Of a stretch of 64,000 bases of DNA, positions 35,523-44,575 are shown piece by piece. The position numbers and the translations under genes are program-made. Origin of the DNA: Pseudomonas morbosilactucae (GTDB taxonomy: Bacteria > Pseudomonadota > Gammaproteobacteria > Pseudomonadales > Pseudomonadaceae). How positions within the stretch are numbered: the first letter of the stretch is position 1; every line of letters begins with the position of its first letter. The notes below the pieces were generated by a model that worked only from the letters and a program-made list of their open reading frames with translations, had not been told where the DNA came from and did no database searches. The stretch spans positions 1 through 64,000 of the forward strand of contig NZ_JALQCW010000022.1 in the NCBI RefSeq assembly GCF_023241715.1, written 5' to 3'.

Positions 35523-35731
35523 AACAGACCGTTGAGCAGGTTTCATGGCCTTGGGAATGAATGGCGCGCCGCAGTGTCGATTCCATAAGGCCCTTCGCGT
35601 CGCGTTCGCCCCCATCGACGTCCTACCGCGCAGGCCTTGGCCTTTTCAGGTCGCGTGCCCTCCGCCCCCTTGAACCGGGGCGCAGGGCACACGGGTATGG
35701 GGTCTTATCGGATTACGCAGAAGGGTCGATC

Positions 35732-36355
35732 ATGCGCGTTATTTCAATCATTGCCTGCCTCACCGTCATGCTGTTCACCGGGCCGTTGCGGGCGGCCGAG
35801 AGCCAGCCGGCGGTGCAGGCCGTTGCCGAGGATAAAGCCGAGGTGCTGGAGCAGAAGGCCGCGGCCAAGGAGCCGGTCAGCGAGGCGCCGAAGGCCGCGC
35901 CCATCACCAAGACCGAAGTCCAGGCGGTGGACCCCAGCGGCACGGCGCCCATGGACGATGCCATTACCTGCCTGTCGCGGACCATTTACTGGGAAGCCAA
36001 GGGCGGTGAGTCGGCGGACATGGAGGCCGTGGCTAATGTGGTGTTGAACCGCCTGGGGCACGAGGGGTTCCCGGACACGGTGTGCGGGGTGGTCAAGCAG
36101 GGTTCGGAGAAGAGCCCTTGCCAGTTTTCCTGGTGGTGCGACGGGCGGGCCGATCAGGTCGAGGAAGAGGACCGTTACACCGTCGCTAAGGAAATTGCGC
36201 GCAAGGCCCTCAATCAGCAACTTCAGGACCGTACCGGAGGCGCCCTGTATTTCCATGACCGCAGCGCCTCGCCCGATTGGTCCCGGGCCTATATCAAGAC
36301 CACCGAGATCGGCCACTTCCTGTTCTACAAACCCAAGGATGTGGCGGCGCGTTAA
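35732..36355 (+). CDS. Cell wall hydrolase SleB-like
   Basis: 207 residues. A signal peptide (about 1-22, ending LRA|A) and an Ala/Glu/Lys-rich linker (to about 75) precede the SleB hydrolase_2 domain: CLSRTIYWEAKGGESADMEA (about 80-99) with the catalytic Glu, NVVLNRL, then CQFSWWCDG. SleB-type enzymes are lytic transglycosylases acting on peptidoglycan, here in the periplasm. ATG 35732 has AAGGG 7 bases upstream; the much longer open frame begins at 35561. Confidence 0.88.
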   Translation: MRVISIIACLTVMLFTGPLRAAESQPAVQAVAEDKAEVLEQKAAAKEPVSEAPKAAPITKTEVQAVDPSGTAPMDDAITCLSRTIYWEAKGGESADMEAVANVVLNRLGHEGFPDTVCGVVKQGSEKSPCQFSWWCDGRADQVEEEDRYTVAKEIARKALNQQLQDRTGGALYFHDRSASPDWSRAYIKTTEIGHFLFYKPKDVAAR

Positions 36356-36379
36356 GCCCGGCTCGCGGACCCTTCCGCG

Positions 36380-36988
36380 TCACGCGTCGGCGGGCAGGTA
36401 GGGGCGGATGTTGTGGAGGGCGCGCTCCACATACGCCTCTTTCTCGCCGACCGGGGCCACGTAGTGGATGGCGTTTTGTGCAGCCTCCAGCCCCGCCAGG
36501 CGGGCAATGAACCAGGCAGCGAGGTATTGCGAAGCCAGGCAACCGCCGGCAGTGGCGACGTTGCCCCGGGCGAAAAACGGCTGGTTGAGCACCTCGACAC
36601 CGGCTTCCTGGACCCAGGGCTTGGTGGTCAGGTCGGTGCAGGCGGGGACCGTGCCCAGCAGCCCCAGCTTGGCCAGCACCAGGGTGCCGGAACATTGCGC
36701 CCCCAGCAGTTGCCGGGTCGGGTCCAGCCGCAGTTGGCTCATCAGTGTCGGGTCGGCCACCACGTCGCGGGTGAGCATGCCGCTGCCCACCAGCACCGCG
36801 TCGGCGCTGTTGGCCTGTTCCAGGCTGATGTGCCGTTCCAGCACCAGACCGTTCATCGAGCGTACTTGGGGCGTCGGGCTGGCAATGGTCACCCGCCAGC
36901 CAGGTGTCTTGATGCGGTTGAGGATGCCCAGGGCGATCAGGCTGTCGAGTTCGTTGAAGCCTTCGAAGGTGAGGATGCTGATGTGCAT
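36380..36988 (-). CDS. DJ-1/PfpI family protein (class I amidotransferase-like)
   Basis: 202 residues. The DJ-1 nucleophile elbow LLGAQCSGTLVLAKLG lies at about 94-109 with Cys at 99, and the N-terminal ILTFEGFNELDSLIALGIL carries the conserved Glu pattern. Members act as glyoxalase III, isocyanide hydratase or protease-like enzymes; the activity is not predictable here. AAGGTT precedes ATG 36988. It is divergent from the MocR gene and probably its regulatory target. Confidence 0.85.
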   Translation of the reverse strand: MHISILTFEGFNELDSLIALGILNRIKTPGWRVTIASPTPQVRSMNGLVLERHISLEQANSADAVLVGSGMLTRDVVADPTLMSQLRLDPTRQLLGAQCSGTLVLAKLGLLGTVPACTDLTTKPWVQEAGVEVLNQPFFARGNVATAGGCLASQYLAAWFIARLAGLEAAQNAIHYVAPVGEKEAYVERALHNIRPYLPADA

Positions 36989-36999
36989 GGGGGAACCTT

Positions 37000-37040
37000 G
37001 GGTTGAGAGCCGCTTGTGTGGCCCGATCCTAGGGTTGAGA
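37000..37040. promoter_or_regulatory. Direct repeats, candidate MocR operator
   Basis: GGGTTGAGA occurs at 37000-37008 and 37032-37040, 32 bases apart, about three helical turns, in the short space between the divergent DJ-1 and MocR genes. MocR proteins typically bind direct repeats, so this fits, but it is inferred. Confidence 0.45.
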
Positions 37041-37058
37041 ATCAGCACAATCAAATAA

Positions 37059-38414
37059 TTGTCATGGATACATCTGCCTATGGCTCGCGCTCGATACAAG
37101 CAACTGGTGGACGCCTTTGCCGCGGATATTCGCGGCGGGGTGCTGGCCCCTGGCAGTCGTCTGCCCACCCATCGTGAACTGGCGGCGCGTGAGGGGTTGG
37201 CCCTGGTCACGGCGTCGCGGGTGTACGCCGAACTGGAGGCCATGGGCCTGGTCAGCGGCGAGACCGGGCGCGGCACCTTTGTCCGCGAAAGCGCCTTGCC
37301 GCCGGGCCAGGGCGTCGATCAGCAGGCCACCCCGCCGGGCACCCTGGACCTGAACTTCAATTATCCGTCCTTGCCCGGGCAGGCCGATTTACTGCGCGGG
37401 GCCTTGCGCCAGTTGGCGGCGAGCGGGGACCTGGAGGCGTTGCTGCGTTACCAGCCCCACAGCGGCCGCGCCCATGAACGGGCGATCATCGCTCGGCACC
37501 TGGCGTGTCGCGGGTTGAGCACGACGGCGGCGCAGGTGTTGATTGTCAGCGGTGCCCAGCACGGCCTGGCGATCACCCTGATGGCCTTGCTCAAGCCCGG
37601 TGATGTGGTGGCCGTCGACGCCTTGACCTACCCCGGCTTCAAAGTGGTGGCGCAGGCCCATGGCCTGGAGTTGCTGACCATTCCCCTGACCCGAGAGGGG
37701 CCCGATCTGCAGGCGTTCGAGGACCTGTGCCGACGCCGCCGGGTGCGCGCGGTGTATGCCATGCCGACCTTGCACAACCCCATGGGCTGGGTGCTGGACC
37801 TTGGCTGGCGGCAACGCCTGGTGGCGCTGGCCCGGCGTCATGACCTGTTGATGATCGAGGACGCCGCCTACGCCTTTCTCGCTGAAGATCCGCCGCCGCC
37901 CCTGGCCAGCCTGGCGCCAGAGTTGACGGTGTATGTCTCGGGGTTTTCCAAAAGCGTGGCCACCGGGTTGCGGGTGGGCCTGGTGGTGGCGCCGCTGCCC
38001 TGGGTGCCGGCGCTGGAGCGGGCCGTGCGCGCCACCACCTGGAATACGCCGGGGGTGATGACGGCGATGGCCTGTGCCTGGATCGAGGACGGCACCCAGG
38101 CGCGCCTGGAGGCTGAAAAGCGCGACGATGCCCGAGCCCGCCAGGCCCTGGCCCGAGAGGTGCTGGCCGGGCTGGATTACGTAGCGCATCCGGCGTCGTA
38201 CTTTCTCTGGCTGTGGTTACCCGAGGAGGTGCGCGCCGACCAGGTGGCCATGGCGCTGCTGCGGGAGAACGTCTCGGTGTCCACCGCCGAGCCCTTTGTC
38301 AGCTCGGCGCCGGTGCCCCATGCACTGCGCCTGGCCCTGGGTTCCGTGGAGCTGGACGCGTTGCCCGGGGCGCTGCAACAGGTCAGGAGGGTGATTGAGC
38401 ATTACGCTTATTGA
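37059..38414 (+). CDS. MocR-type regulator (GntR HTH fused to PLP-dependent aminotransferase)
   Basis: 451 residues. The N-terminal GntR winged HTH (LAPGSRLPTHRELAAREGLA, then LVTASRVYAELEAMGLV, about 29-65) is joined by a linker to a fold-type I aminotransferase domain with the PLP aspartate at Asp268 (IEDAAY) and the Schiff-base lysine at Lys298 in SGFSKSVATG. Start: TTG 37059 includes the conserved WIHLPMARARYKQL, while ATG 37080 is the alternative; neither has a clear ribosome binding site. It likely regulates the divergent DJ-1 gene. Confidence 0.88.
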   Translation: MSWIHLPMARARYKQLVDAFAADIRGGVLAPGSRLPTHRELAAREGLALVTASRVYAELEAMGLVSGETGRGTFVRESALPPGQGVDQQATPPGTLDLNFNYPSLPGQADLLRGALRQLAASGDLEALLRYQPHSGRAHERAIIARHLACRGLSTTAAQVLIVSGAQHGLAITLMALLKPGDVVAVDALTYPGFKVVAQAHGLELLTIPLTREGPDLQAFEDLCRRRRVRAVYAMPTLHNPMGWVLDLGWRQRLVALARRHDLLMIEDAAYAFLAEDPPPPLASLAPELTVYVSGFSKSVATGLRVGLVVAPLPWVPALERAVRATTWNTPGVMTAMACAWIEDGTQARLEAEKRDDARARQALAREVLAGLDYVAHPASYFLWLWLPEEVRADQVAMALLRENVSVSTAEPFVSSAPVPHALRLALGSVELDALPGALQQVRRVIEHYAY

Positions 38415-38437
38415 GCGGCCACCGGTGGCGGCTGGAG

Positions 38438-39151
38438 TCAGCCGCCGTAGGCGTTGAGGATGCTCGCCACCTGGCGTGGCTGGCAGTTGAGGTAGGGCGA
38501 GGTCTTGAGCCAGCGCTGGTCCGGGTACCAGGAAAACATGAACTGGCCGTCCTTGAGTTTGTCCACCACTTGACGGGCCACTTGCGGGCGCACGGCCGGG
38601 CAGCCCTGGCTGCGGCCGATACGGCCCTGGCGCTGGCTCCACAGTGGGCTCACGTAGTCGGCAGCGTGGATCACGATGTCGCGGTCACGGGCACGGTCAT
38701 TGAAGCCCGGTTCCAGGCCGTCCATGCGCAAGGAGTAGCCGTGGCTGCCTTCGTAGCTTTCCTGGGTGCGGAACAGGCCCAGGCTGGATTGGTTGCTGCC
38801 CAGCCGATTGGAGAATTGCGTGGCGAAGTTTTCCCCGGATTTTTGCCCATGGGCCACCAGGTCGCGCAGCACCAGGGTTTTCTTGCGCAGGTCGAAGATC
38901 CACAGGCGACGGGCGGTAGACGGCTGGGAATAGTCGATCACCGCCAGGTGGCGGGCCTGCCGGGCGCCGCTGTTAAGCGCACATTGCATGGCGCTGAGGG
39001 CACCTTTCAGCGCCTGGGGATTGAGTTCCGGCGCGGCGCGGTTGAGGCTGTTGTACAACGTCGGGCTGACGCTATTGGCGGCGGATGCGGTGCCGCAGAG
39101 GGCCACAAGGGTGGCGCTGGCCAGGCAGAGCCGGCACAAAAAATTCAACAT
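38438..39151 (-). CDS. L,D-transpeptidase catalytic domain protein
   Basis: 237 residues. A signal peptide (MLNFLCRLCLASATLVALCG, ending ASA|A) precedes a murein L,D-transpeptidase catalytic family domain with the nucleophile Cys in GRSQGCPAVRP (about 178-188) and upstream IHAADYV where the His of the H-X-C site lies. It would cross-link or modify peptidoglycan in the periplasm. It is divergent from the larger L,D-transpeptidase gene at 39304, 152 bases apart. Confidence 0.85.
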   Translation of the reverse strand: MLNFLCRLCLASATLVALCGTASAANSVSPTLYNSLNRAAPELNPQALKGALSAMQCALNSGARQARHLAVIDYSQPSTARRLWIFDLRKKTLVLRDLVAHGQKSGENFATQFSNRLGSNQSSLGLFRTQESYEGSHGYSLRMDGLEPGFNDRARDRDIVIHAADYVSPLWSQRQGRIGRSQGCPAVRPQVARQVVDKLKDGQFMFSWYPDQRWLKTSPYLNCQPRQVASILNAYGG

Positions 39152-39303
39152 GTGTAAAGAATCCCCACGGTCGCTTCGGCTCCTGACATCCTATTGTCCT
39201 GACGTCCTCCCAGCAGCCTGGTTTGACCCCTGGCTTGAGGGTCTTGCGCAGTCGCCGCGGAGGTTGACCATCATTGTGATGGCCATGGATTGGAGTAAAG
39301 CAG

Positions 39304-41001
39304 TTGTTCAAAAAATACGCATGTTACTTGAGCCTGGGCGTGCTCGCTGCGCCATTGGTCGTGGCCGCCGAGGCGTTGATGCCGCTGCCGAGTTTGCCCA
39401 CGAGCCCGGCACCTGAGCCCCAGAGTTCGCAGACGGCCCCCCTGGGTTCGCTGGCGACGCCTCCAAGCTCACTGGAGACGCCTTCGAATTCGCAGACGGC
39501 TTCTCCTGGTCCGCAGCCGGCGGCTCCTGATCAGCTGACGGCTCCAACTTCGCTGACGGCTCAGTGCCCGGCGTTGCTGCGGGTGGATGCGCCAACGCTG
39601 AAGCTGCTGCAGGCGTTGTACCTGCAACACGGCGATGCTCCGTTGTGGTCGGTGAATGGCCGCCTGGCGAACTTGCGTGAGCAGCTGCCGCTGCTGGCGG
39701 ACGATGGCCTTGACCCAAGCCATTACCCGCTGCCTGCCAGCGACGCCCCCGACGGCTTGTGCGCCGATATCGAGATCAGCCAGCGCTACCTGCTAGCCCT
39801 GCACGACCTGCGTTATGGGCGCCTGTCCCAGGCCCGCTTCGAACCCTTGTGGCGGGCCCAGCCGCTGGTTGAGGATCACCAGGCCGAACTGTTGGCCATC
39901 GCCGACCCTGGCCTGGACAACATCGCCGGGGCCTTTGAACAGGCGCGCCCGCGCCTGGTTCAGTACCACAACCTGCGTCATGTCTATATCCAGCAGCGCC
40001 AGCAAGCCTTGCCCCATTGGCAGCCCTTGCCGAGCGGCCCTTTGCTGCGCCCGGACATGCAAGACGTGCGGGTGCCCGAGCTGACCCAGCGGCTGTTCAG
40101 TGAGGGTTACCTGAGCAGCCCCCAGGTCAGTGTTGAAAACACCTACGGCAGCGAGTTGGTGGACGCGGTGAAAAGCTTCCAGCTCAACCATTCCCTGCAG
40201 GCCGACGGGGTGATCGGGCCGGGCACCTTGAATGAGTTGAACATCAGCCCCAGCGTGCGCCGCGAGCAACTGCGGCTCAACCTCGAACGCCTGCGCTGGC
40301 TGGCCCAGGACCTGGAGCCCAGCAGCGTGCTGGTGAACGTGGCAGCCGCGCAATTGACGGTGTACCGGGACGGCTTACCGGTGTGGCAGACCCGCACCCA
40401 GGTGGGCCGTGCCGAGCGCCAGACGCCGCTGCTCAAATCCCGGGTCACGCGCCTGACCCTGAACCCGACCTGGACCGTGCCGCCGACCATCCTGCGTGAA
40501 GACAAGCTGCCGGAGATCCGTCGCGACCAGAGTTTCCTCAGCCGTCAGAACCTCGAAGTCCTGGACAGCGAAGGCCAGCCCCTGGCACCGGAAGACATCG
40601 ACTGGGAACACCCCGGCAATATCCTTCTGCGCCAGGGCGCCGGCCCGCGCAATCCCCTGGGGCGGATGGTCATTCGCTTCCCCAACCCGTTCTCGGTGTA
40701 CCTGCACGACACCCCGAGCCAAGGCCTGTTCAGCAAAGGGCCGCGGGCATTCAGTTCCGGTTGTGTGCGGGTCGAGCAGGCGTTGCAGTTGCGGGATTGG
40801 TTGCTGAGCCCGGCAGAACGCCGGCGCACCGATGAGCTGCTGACCACCGGCCTGACCCATGAATTCAGGCTGGCGGCGCCGCTGCCGATCCTGCTGTCCT
40901 ACTGGACGGTGCAGGCCGATGACCAGGGGCGGGTGGTGTACGCCCCGGACATCTATAGCCGTGACGGGCCGTTGCTCAGCGCCTTGGGCAGCGTCCACTG
41001 A
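39304..41001 (+). CDS. L,D-transpeptidase YcbB/LdtD-like
   Basis: 565 residues. Signal peptide (MFKKYACYLSLGVLAAPLVV, ending AA|E), then a Pro/Ser/Thr-rich linker (about 26-85) built of loosely repeated codons. A scaffold domain follows, then a peptidoglycan-binding helix domain (VDAVKSFQLNHSLQADGVIG, about 281-300) and the YkuD catalytic domain with SSGCVRVEQ (Cys about 484). It forms 3-3 cross-links in the periplasm. A TTG start is used because GGAG lies 8 bases upstream and the signal peptide begins there. It converges with the TonB receptor gene. Confidence 0.9.
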   Translation: MFKKYACYLSLGVLAAPLVVAAEALMPLPSLPTSPAPEPQSSQTAPLGSLATPPSSLETPSNSQTASPGPQPAAPDQLTAPTSLTAQCPALLRVDAPTLKLLQALYLQHGDAPLWSVNGRLANLREQLPLLADDGLDPSHYPLPASDAPDGLCADIEISQRYLLALHDLRYGRLSQARFEPLWRAQPLVEDHQAELLAIADPGLDNIAGAFEQARPRLVQYHNLRHVYIQQRQQALPHWQPLPSGPLLRPDMQDVRVPELTQRLFSEGYLSSPQVSVENTYGSELVDAVKSFQLNHSLQADGVIGPGTLNELNISPSVRREQLRLNLERLRWLAQDLEPSSVLVNVAAAQLTVYRDGLPVWQTRTQVGRAERQTPLLKSRVTRLTLNPTWTVPPTILREDKLPEIRRDQSFLSRQNLEVLDSEGQPLAPEDIDWEHPGNILLRQGAGPRNPLGRMVIRFPNPFSVYLHDTPSQGLFSKGPRAFSSGCVRVEQALQLRDWLLSPAERRRTDELLTTGLTHEFRLAAPLPILLSYWTVQADDQGRVVYAPDIYSRDGPLLSALGSVH

Positions 41002-41024
41002 GGCGGTGCCTCAAGAACGCTGAA

Positions 41025-41050
41025 CGGCGCTCCTGGAGTCAGGGGCGCCG
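41025..41050. terminator. Possible bidirectional terminator
   Basis: CGGCGC/GCGCCG with an inner CCT/AGG and one mismatch, located between the convergent L,D-transpeptidase and TonB-receptor genes. There is no U-run on either side. Confidence 0.35.
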
Positions 41051-41064
41051 CTTGCGGGGGCGGC

Positions 41065-43506
41065 TCAGAACGTCGGTGTGTATTTCACGCTGAACATGAA
41101 ATTGCGCGGGTCACCGAAGTTGTTGTTGCCGTTGAGCTGGTTGTAGGCCGAGACGTAGTAGTTTTTGTCGAACAGGTTGTTGGCGTTCAGCGCCAGGCTG
41201 ATTTCCGGGTTCAACTGGTACGCCACGCGGGCACTCCAGACGGTGTAGCCCGGCACGTCGTAGAAGCGCTCGTAGCCCAGGGTATGGCTTTGGCTGGTAA
41301 AGCCCAGGCCGGTGCTGACCGCCTTCCAGTCGCCGTTGAACTGGTAATCACCCCACACCCGCAGCATGTGCTTGGGCGTCCATTGGCTGAACACGCGGCC
41401 TTTGTTGTCCGGGTCTTCGAGGTACTGGGTGGTGTTGTAGGTGTAGCCGGCAAAGAGTTGCAGGCCGCTGAGCACTTCACCGCTGATTTCCGCTTCCAGG
41501 CCCTGGCTGCGAACCTTGCCCGACGCCATGGAACAGTTGCTGCCGCTGCAGGCACCGTTGGAGCTAGGGTCTTCGATGGCGCGGTTTTCCTGGTCATAGC
41601 GGAACAGCGCCAGGGAGGTGTTGACCTGGCCGTCGAGCAATTCGCCCTTGAGGCCCACTTCATAGTTGCTGCCGACGATCGGCTTGAGTATCGAGCCGCT
41701 GGTGCTGCGGTTGGTTTGCGGCTCGAACACGTCGGTGTAGCTGGCGTACACCGCCCATTCCCGGCTCAGGTCGTAGACCACGCCCGCGTAAGGCGTGACC
41801 ACCCCGGTCTCGGTCATGTAGCTCGGCTCGTTGACGGTGATGGCGTGGGTGATAGCCGTTTCGTTGCTGGCTTTGTAGCTGTAGTTGAACCAACTGACCC
41901 GTGAGCCGAGGATCAGGGTCAAGGGCTCGATGGGCTTGACCCGCCAGCTGCCGTACAGGCCTTTTTGCCGCACATCGTACTGGGAGTAGGTGGCGCTGCC
42001 CTTGGCAGTGTTGAGCAGGTTGTCGAAGCTGATCTCCGGACGGTTGTGGTCGATGTCGAAAATGTTATCGGTGCCGTCGTTGAAGGTCCGGGCAAAACGG
42101 TCGTCGGTGGTCAGCTTGGAGTAGTTGCCCCCCAGGGTGATTTCCTGGTCCATGGACAGGGCTTCAAAGCGCCCGGTGACGTTGACGTCCAGGCCGACCT
42201 TGGTGTTGCTGAAGTCGGTGACCCAGTCGGCATAGCTCACGCCGGAGCCGTCGGGGTTGAGCCCGTCATCCACGGTCTGCACCCGCTGGTGGGTGGAATC
42301 GTTGTCTTCGCTCATGCGCAGGGCGCCGACCTTCAAGGTCCAGTCATCGTTGAAGCGATGCTCGACATCGGCCTGGAGCGTGGTCACGTTGATCTGCGAG
42401 TGGTTCCAGCGCGAGCCGGTGAAGGTCGAGCGCGAGATGTCCACCGGTTCGCCGTTGGCGTAGCGCGGCAGGCCCCGCAGCATTGGCCGTGACTCGGCTT
42501 CGGTGCGACTGACCGCCAGGCCCAGGGTGGTGGCATCGCTCAGGTCGAAGTCCAGGGCCCCGTACAGCGAGTGGGTCTTGCTCCATTCGTAGTCGATGAA
42601 CGAATCGCTCTGGTCCTCATCGGCGACCAGGCGGCCGCGAATCGTGCCGCTGTCGTTCAGCGGTCCGCCGGCGTCCAGTTGCAGGCCGTAGTGGTCCCAG
42701 GACCCGGCCTTGCCGGTGAGGGTCACGGTGGGGGTGGCCTGGCCGCGCTTGCGCACCAGGTTGATGGCGCCGCCCGGGCTGCCGGTGCCTTGCAGCAGGC
42801 CGGAGGCGCCACGCAGCACTTCCAGGCGGTCGTAGAAAATCAGGTCCTGGGTGGCCCAGTTGCCCAGGGAATAGGTATTACGCGGGATCGGCACCCCGTC
42901 GTATTGCCAGTCGTCGATCTGGAAGCCGCGCGACGTCAGGATCATGCCTTTGCCCACACCCTGGACGCCCACCAGGCCGGTGGTCAGGTTGGCCGCGTCC
43001 TTGAGGTCGGTGATGCCCTGGTCGTCCATCTGCTTACGGGTCATGACGGTGATCGACTGGGGGAATTCCTTGAGGCTGTGGCTGCCCTTGCCGATGGTCA
43101 CCGCTTTGGCCGCGTAGGAGCCCGAGCCCTCGGTGGTGGCGTCGGCGCTGCGCTCGACGATGCTGGTCACCCCCAGTTGCAGGGTGTCACCGCTGCTGGT
43201 GGCCGGCTCCACGCTGAAGTTGCCTTGCTCGGTGACCCGCAATTGCAGACCGCTGCCCGCCAGGGCGCTGTGCATGGCTTGGGCGGGAGTCATCTGGCCG
43301 ACCACTGCCGGGGCCTGTTTGCCCTGCACCAGCGCCGGTTCCAGGGACACAATTTGCCCGCTCTGACTGGCAATGGCATTCAACGTGGCGGCCAGGGGGC
43401 CGGCCGGCAAGTTAAAGCGCTGGGTCTGTTCCTGGGCCAGCACCGGGCTGGTCAGGGTCGCCAAGGCAACGGCGACGGAAAGGGCGTGGGGCCAAGGGTT
43501 GAACAC
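41065..43506 (-). CDS. TonB-dependent siderophore receptor with N-terminal signalling (STN) domain
   Basis: 813 residues, outer membrane. Signal peptide (ending VLA|Q), STN signalling domain (RFNLPAGPLAATLNAIASQS, about 30-110), plug domain (PQSITVMTRKQMDD, then RGASGLLQGTGSPGGAINLV) and a 22-strand barrel ending in the aromatic KYTPTF. It binds a ferric siderophore, energised by TonB, and signals through FecR to the ECF sigma factor encoded upstream. I choose the GTG at 43506 because AGGAG lies 6 bases before it and the signal peptide starts there; the open frame begins at 43572. The ligand cannot be inferred. Confidence 0.9.
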   Translation of the reverse strand: MFNPWPHALSVAVALATLTSPVLAQEQTQRFNLPAGPLAATLNAIASQSGQIVSLEPALVQGKQAPAVVGQMTPAQAMHSALAGSGLQLRVTEQGNFSVEPATSSGDTLQLGVTSIVERSADATTEGSGSYAAKAVTIGKGSHSLKEFPQSITVMTRKQMDDQGITDLKDAANLTTGLVGVQGVGKGMILTSRGFQIDDWQYDGVPIPRNTYSLGNWATQDLIFYDRLEVLRGASGLLQGTGSPGGAINLVRKRGQATPTVTLTGKAGSWDHYGLQLDAGGPLNDSGTIRGRLVADEDQSDSFIDYEWSKTHSLYGALDFDLSDATTLGLAVSRTEAESRPMLRGLPRYANGEPVDISRSTFTGSRWNHSQINVTTLQADVEHRFNDDWTLKVGALRMSEDNDSTHQRVQTVDDGLNPDGSGVSYADWVTDFSNTKVGLDVNVTGRFEALSMDQEITLGGNYSKLTTDDRFARTFNDGTDNIFDIDHNRPEISFDNLLNTAKGSATYSQYDVRQKGLYGSWRVKPIEPLTLILGSRVSWFNYSYKASNETAITHAITVNEPSYMTETGVVTPYAGVVYDLSREWAVYASYTDVFEPQTNRSTSGSILKPIVGSNYEVGLKGELLDGQVNTSLALFRYDQENRAIEDPSSNGACSGSNCSMASGKVRSQGLEAEISGEVLSGLQLFAGYTYNTTQYLEDPDNKGRVFSQWTPKHMLRVWGDYQFNGDWKAVSTGLGFTSQSHTLGYERFYDVPGYTVWSARVAYQLNPEISLALNANNLFDKNYYVSAYNQLNGNNNFGDPRNFMFSVKYTPTF

Positions 43507-43597
43507 GGCATTCTCCTGATTGTGTGAACTCGTCAGGAGATAGGTGGGACGAGAAATGAAAACCAGACACAAATAAGAAAGATTTCCAAAAAAAACT

Positions 43598-44575
43598 TCA
43601 ACGGCTGTTTTTCGCGCGCACCAGGGTCAGCCAGGGGCTGTAGTGATCCACGCGAATGGGCAGGGTTTCCGCCAGGGCCGCCAAGGCCCGTTCCGGGTCA
43701 TTGAGGGGAAACACGCCCTGGACCCGCAGCTCACGGATCTCCGGCGCCACCCGGACAAATCCGCGGTGATAAGGGCGCAAGGCGTCCACCACTTGCTCCA
43801 GCGGGTCGTTCAGTACATTCAGGCGGCCATCGAGCCAGTCGGCACGATGCCGCTGGTCACTGTCCAGGCTGTCGATGCGCTGGGCATACAGCATGGCCGC
43901 CTGGCCTTGCGCCAGATCCCGTTGCGTACCGTCGAACAGCGTCGCCCGCACCGAGTGTTCCAGCACCACCACCCGGGTCGCGTCCGTTTCCTGGCTGACC
44001 AGGAAGCGCGTGCCCAGGGCTTGCACTTCACCCTGGGCGCTGCGCACCCGCAACGGCCGCAGAGGGTCGGCCGCGACCTGGATCACCAACTCGCCGTGGC
44101 GCAGGATCACCAGCCGCTGGCGGGCATCGAATTGCAGGTCCACCGCGCTGTTGGCGTTCAGGCTCAGGCGGCTGCCGTCGGCCAGGGTAATGTCCTGGCG
44201 CTGGCCGCGACCGGTGTGCAGGTCGGCCAGCAGTGAGTCGCCCAAGGGGCTGCGTGCAGCCAGCCACAGGCCGCCACCCAGCAGGCCCAGGCCGGCGAAG
44301 GCACGCAGCACCTCGCGCCGCGAACCCGCCGGCTTGAGCAGTAATTGGCGGGCTTCACCGGCTTGCCCGGGCACCCGGCGGTCGAGGTTGCGCACCGTTT
44401 GAAAGGCGCCGCCCAGGCGTTCCTGCAGGCGTTCCCAGGCCAGGGCGTGGGCCGGGTCCTGGATCAGCCAGGCGTTGAAGCGCTTTTGCAGAGCGGCATC
44501 CGGGGCGTCGGCCCGCAGGCGCACCATCCAGTCGATGGCCTGCTCGCTGACCGGGTCCAGGCGCGTTTGGCTCAC
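43598..44575 (-). CDS. FecR-type anti-sigma/sigma regulator
   Basis: 325 residues. A cytoplasmic N-terminal domain that binds sigma (AIDWMVRLRADAPDAALQKR... DPAHALAWERLQ, about 13-52) is followed by one membrane segment (FAGLGLLGGGLWLAA, about 92-106) and a periplasmic FecR domain that senses the receptor's STN domain. It starts at GTG 44575, overlapping the sigma factor stop as GTGA. It transmits iron-siderophore occupancy to the sigma factor. Confidence 0.9.
   Translation of the reverse strand: MSQTRLDPVSEQAIDWMVRLRADAPDAALQKRFNAWLIQDPAHALAWERLQERLGGAFQTVRNLDRRVPGQAGEARQLLLKPAGSRREVLRAFAGLGLLGGGLWLAARSPLGDSLLADLHTGRGQRQDITLADGSRLSLNANSAVDLQFDARQRLVILRHGELVIQVAADPLRPLRVRSAQGEVQALGTRFLVSQETDATRVVVLEHSVRATLFDGTQRDLAQGQAAMLYAQRIDSLDSDQRHRADWLDGRLNVLNDPLEQVVDALRPYHRGFVRVAPEIRELRVQGVFPLNDPERALAALAETLPIRVDHYSPWLTLVRAKNSR

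Noticed and set aside
41211..43527. Long open frames opposite the TonB receptor gene
   Set aside because: Gly/His/Val-rich shadows of a GC-rich real gene; no ribosome binding sites or domains.
43507..43597. T-run after the FecR gene as a terminator
   Set aside because: Eight T residues on the minus strand have no hairpin before them, and the receptor gene follows in the same direction.
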